In this document: one piece after another, positions 44,219 through 54,443 of the stretch
Layout of the letters: each line of letters starts with the position of its first letter
How positions within the stretch are numbered: position 1 is the stretch's first letter
NCBI GenBank assembly: GCA_035578175.1
Contig: JAQMRL010000002.1
Location: 135,100,171-135,164,170 of the forward strand
Direction of reading: 5' to 3'
DNA: 64,000 nucleotides
Origin: Catonia carolina
Taxonomy: Eukaryota > Arthropoda > Insecta > Hemiptera > Achilidae
Notes under the pieces: model-generated
Told to the model about the DNA's origin: nothing
The model's database searches: none
What the model saw: only the letters and a program-made list of their open reading frames with translations
Made by a program: the position numbers and the translations under genes

Positions 44219-44341
44219 TTTGAATGATAAGTACAATGTAGGCTTATTAAATAAACACTTATACGTTATAATGTTATTAACTATTTTAATACAAGTTGGT
44301 AAGGTTACATATTTGTAACCTTTATTATTATTAAAACAATT

Positions 44342-46615
44342 ATGAGATTATTTTTATCATCCACTTTATTTTTATTATCCACTTATCGTACACTTTATAA
44401 CGTAGTACGACAAAATAACTTGAATACATTGTCAACAGGAGAACCTACATACTGGCCGTCTGATCCTAACCGGCGACCTGACCTCCTCGACTTTTTCATC
44501 ACAAAAAATGTTCCTCAAAATTCAGTGCAACTCGAAGCTAGTCTTGAGTTATCATCAGATCATACACCTGTCATAGCAGTAATTAATTCGAGGCTCATTG
44601 TTAAAGAACCACCTCCGACGTTACATAACAAACACACTGACTGGCAATATTTCCGACTGCTAATAGAAAACAAAATTACATTAAATGTCTCGTTGAAAAC
44701 GGTAAGTGAAATTGAAAATGCGATTGAACATTTCAATGAAACAATACAAGAGTCAGCCTGGGAATCTACACCAGTTAAGGACAACCCTACGAGACAGCAT
44801 TTTTATCCTGAAAATGTCCGGGAAAGAATTGCTGAAAAAAGACGACTGAGACGCATTTGGCATAACACTAAACATCCAGACGATAAAAGACGATTTAATA
44901 GAGCATCGAGAAGACTAAAAGAGTTGCTTTCCGAAATCAAGAACGCCTCCTTCCAAGAAAAACTATCCAATCTTTCTCCGTCCAGCGCAACTGATTACTC
45001 TCTCTGGAAGGCTACAAAATTTTTGAAACAACAAAAGAAGATGGTTCCACCACTAAATACCGGAGACGGAAACTGGGCAAGAACTCCAGCAGAAAAGGCT
45101 GATATATTTGCTAGGCATCTTGTGGAAGTCTTCAAGCCGAACGAACTTCATAATCAAAATCTTACTGACGAAATTACAGAATATCTAGAGGCGCCCTTCC
45201 AGATGTCTCCACCCATCAAACCATTCAGCCCTGCAGAAATTGGGAGGACTATCAAAAATAATCTTAACCGGAAGAAAGCACCAGGATACGACTTAATAAC
45301 AGGCGAAATCTTGAAACAACTGCCTAAAAAAGCGCTCTTGTTACTTACAGCGATTTTTAATGCTATTATACGTATCGGATGCTTTCCTGCTCAATGGAAA
45401 TATGCCCAGGTGATTATGATCCTTAAACCAGGCAAGGATCCTTTACGACCGAGCTCCTATAGACCAATCAGCCTGCTTCCAATTACCTCCAAAGTATTTG
45501 AGAAAATGTTGTTAAATCGTTTAAAGCCTTTTATAGAAGAGTATAAACTGATTCCAGATCATCAATTTGGGTTTCGTGAACGACACTCGGCTGTAGAACA
45601 AGTCCACAGACTAGTCAAACTTATTCAGAAGAGCTTAGAATTGAAGAAGTTTACTTCAGCTGTGTTCTTGGATATTCAGCAGGCGTTCGATAAAGTTTGG
45701 CATCTAGGTCTGTTATACAAAATTAAAATGAAATTAGAATATCCATACTTCTTGATTTTTAAAAATTATCTTTTAAATCGTTTCTTCCAAGTTAAATATG
45801 ATAATGTCTTTTCCAAATTCTACTTCTTAAATTCCGGCGTTCCTCAAGGCAGCATTTTGAGCCCATTCTTATATACGCTTTACACAGCCGACCTTCCAGA
45901 ACATGAATCTGTAATGACGGCAACGTTCGCAGATGACACAGCGATTTTAGCGACGGACGCTTCTCCGACATGTGCCTCGGAGAAGTTACAAACCCATCTT
46001 GACAACATTCACGAATGGTGTAAGAAATGGAGAGTGAAGATTAATGAGGATAAGTCAACGCACGTAACATTTACATTAAAGAAACCAACATGTCCAGTGG
46101 TCAGCTTGAACGGTACTGTAATCCCACAGAAGGATGAAGTTAAATATCTGGGTTTACATCTAGATCGAAGACTCACGTGGAGAAGTCATATATGGGCGAA
46201 ACGAAAGCAGCTTGGGCTGAAGTTACGTCAATTATTCTGGCTCTTAGGCAGTAGGTCTCAACTCTCCCTTGAAAATAAAGTACTCGTATACAAAGTTATA
46301 CTCAAACCAATTTGGACGTATGGGTTAGAGCTATGGGGTACAGCTAGTTCATCAAATATAGAAATACTGCAGCGCTTTCAATCAAAATGCCTGAGACTGA
46401 TCACTGCAGCCCCATGGTACGTAACAAATGAAATACTACACAATGACCTAAACCTGCTCTTCATAAAAGAAGAAATTAAACAACATAGCGAAAAACATTT
46501 ACAAAAACTAGAAGACCATCAAAATCCATTAGCGATTAGCCTCCTTGACAACAGCGAAGATACTTACAGACTGAAACGCTTTAAACCACTGGACTTACCT
46601 CTACGATTTTGTTAG
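44342..46615 (+). CDS. Jockey-type reverse transcriptase (endonuclease end plus RT), open frame
   Basis: 757 codons without a stop. The first few residues derive from flanking DNA. Then comes the end of an apurinic-type endonuclease (STGEPTYWPSDPNRRPDLLD and ELSSDHTPVIAVI), a linker rich in Arg/Lys, and the full RT domain: RKKAPGYDLITGEILK (about 310), SYRPISLLPITSKVFEK, DHQFGFRERHSAVEQV, FLDIQQAFDKVWH, GVPQGSILSPFLY (about 500), catalytic FADD at 529-532, and KYLGLHLDRRLTW. The C-terminal domain ends DLPLRFC. A full Jockey also has a gag-like ORF1 and the rest of the endonuclease; both are missing. The product could at most act in trans. Confidence 0.85.
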   Translation: MRLFLSSTLFLLSTYRTLYNVVRQNNLNTLSTGEPTYWPSDPNRRPDLLDFFITKNVPQNSVQLEASLELSSDHTPVIAVINSRLIVKEPPPTLHNKHTDWQYFRLLIENKITLNVSLKTVSEIENAIEHFNETIQESAWESTPVKDNPTRQHFYPENVRERIAEKRRLRRIWHNTKHPDDKRRFNRASRRLKELLSEIKNASFQEKLSNLSPSSATDYSLWKATKFLKQQKKMVPPLNTGDGNWARTPAEKADIFARHLVEVFKPNELHNQNLTDEITEYLEAPFQMSPPIKPFSPAEIGRTIKNNLNRKKAPGYDLITGEILKQLPKKALLLLTAIFNAIIRIGCFPAQWKYAQVIMILKPGKDPLRPSSYRPISLLPITSKVFEKMLLNRLKPFIEEYKLIPDHQFGFRERHSAVEQVHRLVKLIQKSLELKKFTSAVFLDIQQAFDKVWHLGLLYKIKMKLEYPYFLIFKNYLLNRFFQVKYDNVFSKFYFLNSGVPQGSILSPFLYTLYTADLPEHESVMTATFADDTAILATDASPTCASEKLQTHLDNIHEWCKKWRVKINEDKSTHVTFTLKKPTCPVVSLNGTVIPQKDEVKYLGLHLDRRLTWRSHIWAKRKQLGLKLRQLFWLLGSRSQLSLENKVLVYKVILKPIWTYGLELWGTASSSNIEILQRFQSKCLRLITAAPWYVTNEILHNDLNLLFIKEEIKQHSEKHLQKLEDHQNPLAISLLDNSEDTYRLKRFKPLDLPLRFC

Positions 46616-46953
46616 TCATTTAAATTCTTTTTTTTCATCTTTTCTACTTCAACTCCTAATCACCAGCATCTCATAATTGGCGTCGTTTTTCATCTCTACC
46701 ATCGTCATTGTCATCTCCAACTTCAACACTTTGTGTTTCGGGATGTTGATTCACGGTTCATCAAGTTTGATTTTGTATAGATATATTTTTGTTTTTTCAC
46801 AGTTTGGTCTTTCTCAAACACACTACTGAGTGTCGTTTGTGTTTTTAATTCTAAGGACATTGCTCAGATTTTCTCATATTTGCTTAAAGTTATTGTATTT
46901 ATTAACTGATTGCAAAAGAAAACTATACTGTTAAAAAAAAAAAAAAAAAAAAA
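44361..46953 (+). mobile_element. Jockey-clade LINE, 5'-truncated, with poly(A) and target duplication
   Basis: ATTTTTATCAT occurs immediately before the element (44350-44360) and right after its poly(A) run (46953-46963), a target duplication of about 11 bp. The element ends in about 20 A. The 5' end is cut within the endonuclease domain. The long, clean reading frame shows the insertion is recent. It lies upstream of UGT unit B on the opposite strand. Confidence 0.8.
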
Positions 46954-47035
46954 TTTTTATCATTAGAATGTTACACAATATTGCAATCTAGTATTACTAG
47001 ATTGCAATATTGTGTAACATTCTAATGATAAAAAT
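46953..47035. repeat. Perfect inverted repeat, 41-bp arms with a one-base centre
   Basis: 46953-46993 is the exact reverse complement of 46995-47035, with T at 46994 between. It begins at the poly(A)/target-duplication junction of the Jockey insertion. It could fold into a cruciform. Confidence 0.9.
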
Positions 47036-49203
47036 AATCTCATAATTGTTTTTCTATGTTTTTAAAGTCGCATATTTTTTAATGAGTACTTTGAGTTATG
47101 AAATTGTGGGTTTTCTATCAAAATTGGAGATTTGATTTCGTTGGCCACCACATAAATGAAAAGTTCAAGTGGAAAACGAAGAATATAAGATTTGAAAAAG
47201 GGTTATAAAAATTAGTAATAATAAGTACGGTAATCTAAAAGTGGTTCTTAAAATAAATTAAGCCTGAAATGAAAAAAAATTTGATACTACCTGTTGCAAC
47301 TAGCACTATAAAAATTATCTAAGGCGATAACGAATTAAATATAAAATAGTAACACTTTATAATTACCATTATAACAAATATTTCAAAACAATCAATGGCT
47401 TATTTTATAAATCGAATTCATTAACATTAAAAATTAACCAATTAAAAATGAATACACAACTGAATAGCAAAATACCTAAAATTGATTACAACAAAGTTGC
47501 AGTAAAGTATGTTGTATAACTAATGCATTTGGCATTGTTTTATGAATCTATTTAAAACAATTACAACTGTTTAGTTTTTACATCTAGACGCCGTGACGTC
47601 AGGCTTGCTTCACTACGAATAGTCGGTTTGCGTTGCAACTGTATACGAAAATAGTTGCACGCTACTATTAATCGGTTGAGCGTTGTTTTGAGTTACAAGC
47701 TTCTAAATGCATCCAATGGGTTGCAGCAACAAGAAAACCGGCTCTTTATTTCTTCTCATCCTGATATAGAAATATTAATTAAGGCTAAAAAATGAAACTG
47801 ACATGTAACAACGCAGATTGAAATTAGGTAAATGTTGATGTATAGAACGTTAATATTGATCAAGCGGTTTTGAAGAAACAAGGTTCCAAACTCGGGTATC
47901 TATAATAAAGAAATTGACAGTAGTAGTCATAGTTTAGTGCGTACCAATTATTAATACATGTTCATGTTCTGACGCGAGGGGACTGTCCAGACTTGTCGTG
48001 ACGGGGGGATCTGCTCCTCGTTATTTATATCTACGTCACAGCTCTCTAGATAAAAAAAACGAACAGTACGTTCATTTTTCTTGAATGGAAAAATTATACA
48101 GTATAATGTAAGCTTTAATTAGATTTTTTTTTGTAAACATATAGGCCTAACAATAAATATTACTTAAGATAGTAATTTATCAAATTACAACTTGTTTTGT
48201 AACCAATAATGTAGGCTATTATCAAATTATAGAGTAGTTAGTAAATAGATATCTATTTTATGATGAAGTAAGAGTATGCACTTATGCTAAAATAGAACTA
48301 AACAATGAGTTCACAATAGCTCTCAAAACACCATCCATCCACTATTTTATGGGTCACCTCGCTTCCTATTTCCGTTCAGCTGGAACCCTTAGCTAAATCT
48401 TCTGTGGCAACCTATCCCCATTCTTCGCAGATGACCGTTCAGACAATTTGTCTTTCTTCAATTTTGTACATAAATAAAAGATATTTGCTAACTTTCTTTA
48501 AAAGCTATCCATTCTTAACTCAATTTAGCAGAATCAACTGCTGACTCTCCAGAAACTCGTTTCTGTAGCTGTTATTCTGATTTTACATTTTAGTTGGAAT
48601 GGCTTCGTATTTATCTCTGAGCTATAAATAGTGGAGCTTTTAACAAAAGAACAGTCGTTTCTCTTTTTAGTACCACGAGATACTCCATTAAACATAATGT
48701 AACATTTTGTACTAACTGTTTTACCCTCTTCACGAATGCAACAAATGAATGATGTCACCTGACAATTCGACGATTCGGAAATTCGATTTCAGTAATCAGT
48801 GTGTAAATTATTATTATACCTCAGAAGCGACGTTTGGCTTTAATTTAAACTCTATAATATTATTATAGTTATTATTGTTATGAAACGGTACAACAGGTAA
48901 AAACATTTATTTTGTATAATATTTATTTAAATTAATACGTATCTTGGCAACCAACGATAATAAGATGGCTGATGTATAATGTATGTGTTGTGTTTTAAGA
49001 TTTTGTTTATATTTGAGCTTTAAAAATTTTAGTTTTCTTAAAATAGAGAATTAAGTTTTTAATTAAATCAACTTAACTTAATTTGAACTAAGATAACTTG
49101 AAGACAATAAATACATTCAAGACTTTGTTTATTTATGATAAAATAAGAAATAATGGTTTTTTATTTTAATTTAGGCCTAAATGTTTTATTAGGACTTCAT
49201 CAT
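47036..49203. other. Intergenic, nothing recognised
   Basis: About 2.2 kb of AT-rich DNA with GC-richer patches near 47580-47760, 47975-48040 and 48320-48440. No splice-bounded exon or transposon domain was recognised on either strand. Confidence 0.45.
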
Positions 49204-49207
49204 TTAA

Positions 49208-52200
49208 CCCTTAAATGCACAATTTTTTTAATTCATCAAATTTATTTTTTTTTATCTTTTAAATGTGTTTTATATCGTTGGAAAAATAATTAAAAAAATT
49301 TCAGTTAGTCACTTTTCGCTGTAAATGACTGAAATTGCATCATTGCAGATGTGCAAAGTTGTGCATTAATGGTCACAATCCTTAAAATACTAACTTTGCA
49401 GATATGCAAAACTGTGCATTGGAGGGCAAACTAATAAGTATATAATCATAATTTCTGAAATAAAGAAATAGGTACTTACTCATGTAATTCAAGCTGAACT
49501 CCTGTTTATTATTAACTAATTTCACTTATAACTTAACAAAATTTAACTTATGACTTAACAAAATAATTGATATAATTGACACCAAAATCACTTTTCTACA
49601 CTTAAAAAATGTTCAGTTAAATAATTTACACTAAAATAATCTTTAAAATGTTTTATACAGTACTGGTTTTTAAGTTGTAGTAAACTTTTTAACTAATTAC
49701 AGTGAAAAATTTTAAAACAGTTCTTTTCTTTATTCAGACATAAATTTACTCTGCACTTCTCACAAGAAATAAAAGTATACCCTTTACAATTAGGTAGTTT
49801 ACACGTTGTGCGTTTTTCATTATACACTGGCCAGTGATCTATGGAATCTACTCTAATATCTTTTACAGGAATTGAAGATCCTTTATGTTTTTTTCTTGCC
49901 TCTTCAATAAAGCTTGACTGACTTGGACGTCCACGCTTCACAGATTTTTTGCCAACACGACATAGAGCTTCCGCTAATTCAATGCGAAACATTTTTTGAG
50001 TCAGTTTCTTGTTCGGAACAGCTTCAGGTTTCATAATTTGTAACTTTCTATACAATACCCATGCGTTTATGACAGTTAAATCAAGTAAATGATAAAATAA
50101 ACGAAAGTACCATTTCCTAGATTTTAATTTTATTCTACATCGCCCAATGTGACTGTCAAGTAGGTCTACATTGCCCATATTCCTATTGTAATCACTTACG
50201 ATGGCAGGACACGGAATAGCTAAATGTTTTTTTAACTTTCTGTCATATCTTAGTTTTTCACAATTTTTTGGCTGTTCTCCTACAAATGAAGACAAAAAGC
50301 AAACGTTATTATTGTCTTTAAACAGCACAGCACTTACTTCAACTTCATCAATGCAGCACGAATATTCTTCTGAGTAGCCACGAGGCTTTTTTTTCAATAT
50401 TTCATCTGGTGGAAATTTACAGTTTGGAATTCTGTTGCGCATAACTGTTCCAGCCGATAGCAATCCCAGTTTTTTTAAATGAACAACCAAATTTAACGAA
50501 GTATAATATCTGTCAAAATATAATTTATAATTTTTATGATTTATTTCATCCCTAGGTACCTCACGTATTAGCCTAATGACAACATTTCCGCTAGCTCCAA
50601 TATCTGGTTCATCAACCCTACGAAACCTAGGCTCATTTTCCTGGCCAGAATAGATTTCAAATTTATGACAGAAACCCATAAATCCACACAACACAAAAAA
50701 TTTATAACCCCACTTATGGGGTTTGTCTTTCATATACACTTTCATGTGATGACGAATTTTTGTGGCACATATTTGTTCATCAACTGATAAATGCTCACTC
50801 ATTGGTATTGACAGAAATTTTTCATTTAAGTGATCAATGACTGGTCGCAGTTTAAATAATTTGTCACGGTTAGGATCGTCAGATGGAAGCATTTTTGAAT
50901 TGTCATTAAAATGTAAGAAACGACGCAATTTTTCAAATTGCGTGATTGACATGGTTTCTTTTATTAATTCTAAACCAATAATTTCATGCCAGAAGTCTCT
51001 AATATTGGTTTGAGAACACATGGATGTCAAAACACAAATACCTATATACTTTTGTAAATCTGATACAGACATATTTACTGTAGGCTTTGCATTCAACTGA
51101 ATGTCATATAAATTACTTTCTTCTACAATTTTTTCCATGAGTTCATCATTGAAAAAGTATTTAAAACACTGAAAGGGTGTCTGTAATTGGTGAACATTGT
51201 TAGGTAAATTTGTGTTGCCTTTGAATTGAAACTTATCAGTAGAAAAATTAGGTGGTTCTTTTTTCCAAATGACCTGTGGTTTAGGCAGGCTAAATTTTTT
51301 ATTTTGCTTTGTAGACCCTCTAGAACAATTTGTCACATTAGTATCACTTATTGATACATGAGGTATTTCTACAGCAATATTACAATTAGACACTGCAGTG
51401 TCTAGTACTGATGGACCAGGTCGGTCTACTTCATAACTATTACATGGTACATCATAATCACAGCTAGACCTACCTTTACGAGGACACAAGAGGCCGCGTG
51501 ATAATTTATTAGAAATAGTGTTAATTGTTTCTTCATCACTGCACTCCACTATCTCATCTATCAAGTCATTGAAGTTAACTGGTGGCTCTTGATCATTATC
51601 AACGTTCAAATCATTTTCATCATCCTCACATTCATCTTCACTATCACTAGGAAACATCAAGTCTAGTACATACCTTTCGTCAACACATCTAACTTCACCG
51701 TCAATTACTAATTTCTTCGACATTTTGCTTTAGAAATTTACTGCGTTTGCTTTTATTTATTATACTTTAAACTATATACACTGTATTATAAACACTGCTG
51801 TTCATATATAATTAACTAAACCTAGGCTACACAGTTTATATTTTGATCTTTTATTTACATTTAAATATTAAAAACGCACGCTGTACAGTACATATTTACA
51901 ATTTAGCTTATACACATAGTTTAATTTACTCAATATATTGGAATATATATACAGTTTTTATGAGTTATTTACGCACACACACAAGTTTTATTTACACTAG
52001 AAAGAAAGAAACCTAACCTATAAAATGTTATAGCAATTGCACACCTTTGCAGATATGCAAAGTTCGTAAATCCTAAATTTAATAACATCTAACACACAAA
52101 TAAGCTTCAGTAATGGAATTAAACTAAACCTTAAGCATCCATGAACCCAAAAAATATTTTACTGTACGTAAAATATCCAAATTTAAATATAAACACACAC

Positions 52201-52426
52201 TGTAAAATAGGCCTCACTGACTATAAACACAAACTCAAACAATCTGATAGAAACGTGGTATTTTTTTAACAACAGCACAATCTAGTGGCAATATCTGAAG
52301 CTTATACGCTAAATGCACACATTTGCAGTTGTGCAAAGGAGAATAACAGTGGAAATTAGTAATATTAAATAAGATTTGGACTAAAAACTGTAGCTTTGCA
52401 GATCTGCAAAACTGTGCATTTAAGGG
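49208..52426 (-). mobile_element. piggyBac DNA transposon, apparently complete (3.2 kb)
   Basis: Perfect 14-bp terminal inverted repeats, CCCTTAAATGCACA (49208-49221 and inverted at 52413-52426), flanked by TTAA on both sides (49204-49207, 52427-52430) as in all piggyBac elements. Palindromic 16-mers of the type TTTGCAGATNTGCAAA repeat near both ends (about 49342-49357, 49395-49410, 52046-52061, 52322-52337, 52395-52410). They are likely transposase-binding sites. One uninterrupted transposase lies inside. Confidence 0.9.
49693..51723 (-). CDS. piggyBac transposase, intact 676 residues
   Basis: TTAA-specific cut-and-paste transposase (DDE_Tnp_1_7 family). An acidic N-terminus (SDSEDECEDDENDLN) precedes the core from about residue 180. 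The catalytic triad is visible: D315 in LSVDEQICATK, D404 in YFDRYYTSLN, and D520 in MGNVDLLD with D523 next to it. A basic segment (KKSVKRGRPSQSS, ARKKHKG) precedes a C-terminal cysteine-rich zinc-binding domain (CKLPNCKGYTFISCEKCRVN...C...C...HC). The frame has no stop or frameshift and lies centrally between intact TIRs, so this copy may be autonomous. Length is within the family range. It starts at the first ATG, about 700 bp inside the right TIR. Confidence 0.93.
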   Translation of the reverse strand: MSKKLVIDGEVRCVDERYVLDLMFPSDSEDECEDDENDLNVDNDQEPPVNFNDLIDEIVECSDEETINTISNKLSRGLLCPRKGRSSCDYDVPCNSYEVDRPGPSVLDTAVSNCNIAVEIPHVSISDTNVTNCSRGSTKQNKKFSLPKPQVIWKKEPPNFSTDKFQFKGNTNLPNNVHQLQTPFQCFKYFFNDELMEKIVEESNLYDIQLNAKPTVNMSVSDLQKYIGICVLTSMCSQTNIRDFWHEIIGLELIKETMSITQFEKLRRFLHFNDNSKMLPSDDPNRDKLFKLRPVIDHLNEKFLSIPMSEHLSVDEQICATKIRHHMKVYMKDKPHKWGYKFFVLCGFMGFCHKFEIYSGQENEPRFRRVDEPDIGASGNVVIRLIREVPRDEINHKNYKLYFDRYYTSLNLVVHLKKLGLLSAGTVMRNRIPNCKFPPDEILKKKPRGYSEEYSCCIDEVEVSAVLFKDNNNVCFLSSFVGEQPKNCEKLRYDRKLKKHLAIPCPAIVSDYNRNMGNVDLLDSHIGRCRIKLKSRKWYFRLFYHLLDLTVINAWVLYRKLQIMKPEAVPNKKLTQKMFRIELAEALCRVGKKSVKRGRPSQSSFIEEARKKHKGSSIPVKDIRVDSIDHWPVYNEKRTTCKLPNCKGYTFISCEKCRVNLCLNKEKNCFKIFHCN

Positions 52427-52563
52427 TTAAAAGTATAATTACCTTACTTTGAACAAGATTTTGTTATTTTAATTTATCTTATTAATCTTTCATTTAAATA
52501 TAATTTTGTTGACTTTTATTTAGATATTTTATATTTTTAAAGTTTTAAGATCCTAAGAATCTA

Positions 52564-53903
52564 ACGGGTGTTTCAAAAAGGACGCACTTCGAAGTTTAAG
52601 GGTTAATATTTTCTGCATAGGGAATATTTTTTCCCCCCAAATAACAGTTGGCACTACCGTACTCATTGTTGACCCATTGTGTATTACTGACATGTACTAG
52701 TGCTAACCCAGTATTCATTTGTGTCTGTAGTGTCTGTATAAGTTCAAACATGGTTTTTTCAAAGGATGAACGTGTTTTTATTATTGAAAGTTATTGCGCA
52801 TATAAATTTTACGAACGAGTGAAAGACTAGTTCCTGTTAAAATTTCCCAATTCTGAAGTACCTAATACCACCACAATATCGCGTCTGATTAATAAATTTC
52901 GTGAGACTGGCAGTGTACAGGATCGGAAAAGCACAGGTTGACCATCAGTGTTAACAGAACAAGTTTTGGACGATGTGAAACAACGTTTGACTACCTCACC
53001 CGGCAAATCACTTAGAAAGTTATCTTCACAGGCTGGATTATCACTATCTTCCGCTTTAAGGGCTACAAAAAAATCAAATCTGCTTCCTTACCGCATCGGT
53101 GTCGTTCATGAACTGAAAGAAGTTGACCATGGGAAACGTATACAGTATTGTCGTTGGATACGTTCTCTTGTTAATGACAACGGTGTTGAAATATTGGATC
53201 GTGTTTATTTCAGTGACGAAGCATGGTTCCACTTGGATGGTTGCATCAACAGCCAAAACTGCCGAATATGGAGCGCTCATAATCCTCACACATTTCATGA
53301 ACGTCCACTACACGCACGTAAAATTGGTGTTGGTGTGCGATCTCCCGGCGTCGTATTGTTGGGCCTTTATTTTTTGACACATCTATAGATGGTGTGGTGT
53401 ACCGCAACTTAATTGAACAATTTATAGCGTTGTTAGAATAACACGATCGAGATTGTTGGTTTCAGCAGGATAACGCAACGTGCCATACTTCTACTGAAAC
53501 GCTGAATATGTTACGAGAATTTTTGGCCATCGTGTGATATCAAAAGGATTGTAGCCACCAATATCCCCAGATATTACTCCTGCGGATTTTTTTCTTTGGG
53601 GGAATTTAAAGAGTAAGGTTTTTAAAAACAATCCTCATACAATTGAAGAATTGAAGGCTAATATTGAAAGTGAGATTACAAACATTAATGAGCAAACACT
53701 ACGAAAAGTGGCTGCAAATGTTATGAAACGTGTCCGAACTTGCATTACAAAAGGAGGAAGTCATTTTGAACATTTACTGTGAAGTTTTAAAGGTAATCTG
53801 AATGTTATAAAGGTAATAATTTCATACCGTATAATTTGTAATTACTTAATGTAATAAAATTAGCGTTCTCAAACTTCGAAGTGCGTCCTTTTTGAAACAC
53901 CGT
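52564..53903 (+). mobile_element. Mariner-type element with near-perfect TIRs, degraded transposase
   Basis: TA flanks (52562-52563, 53904-53905). The inverted repeats ACGG(G)TGTTTCAAAAAGGAC continue through 'gcacttcgaagttt' for about 33 bp and differ mainly by one base in length. 1.34 kb is normal for a mariner. It lies 137 bp right of the piggyBac. Confidence 0.85.
52750..53782 (+). pseudogene. Mariner-type transposase with several stops and frameshifts
   Basis: Begins MVFSKDERVFIIESYCAYKF and soon meets a TAG and a TGA. The best segment (52948-53388) shows the first catalytic aspartate in YFSDEAWFHLDG. The frame then shifts, and WFQQDNATCHTSTETLN carries the second. The C-terminal part (KVFKNNPHTIEELKANIE, ending HFEHLL) is readable in pieces. 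The same family supplied the snap-back element at 6889-7684. Confidence 0.75.
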
Positions 53904-53929
53904 TAGTTAATTTTTATCTCCATTTTAAT

Positions 53930-54154
53930 TGTTCCATTTTGATAGTTTTACATGCTTCAGAAAGGGGCGTGCATCACTGTAACCCCCTACAGGATCCACC
54001 ACTGGGATGACGTACCTCTAGTCTGTGTTGGATAGACAAGGATAAATATAAAATTATTTTCAAACAAAAAATAAATAATTTATTCAACAACAAACAGGAA
54101 CATAATAAAAATACAAAGTTACATAAACTAAAAATTTGCCTAAAAAACCAAACT
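53930..54154 (-). other. 3' UTR and flank of UGT unit A
   Basis: Shared with units B and C. Poly(A) signal AATAAA at 54084-54079 (minus). Confidence 0.6.
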
Positions 54155-54443
54155 TCAATTTCTTTTTAATTTGTTACTTTTACCTCTGAATGAAATTAAT
54201 AAACACATTAATCTCTTAATAAGAAAATATGTTGTAAACAGTCCAATAAGGATTATCACAAATAAAATAAACAGAATGTCCAACATGTAATACTGATACC
54301 AGGTCAAATCCAAAGAAGCAGGTCTTAAATGCGGTGCCCCATTATGCCTGAGAACATATTCTACCCACCAAACCGCCGTATCCAGGGATGACATCGGTTT
54401 GTCTTTCATTATTGATGATTGACGCAACATGTTCTTTTTAAAG
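54155..54443 (-). CDS. UGT unit A exon 7
   Basis: 289 bases with stop; acceptor ATTTTAG. FKKNMLRQSSIMKDKPMSSL through the membrane segment to KLKRN. Confidence 0.88.

Noticed and set aside
48290..48560. Possible exon in a GC-richer stretch upstream of the piggyBac
   Set aside because: No frame longer than background and no recognisable protein text on either strand.
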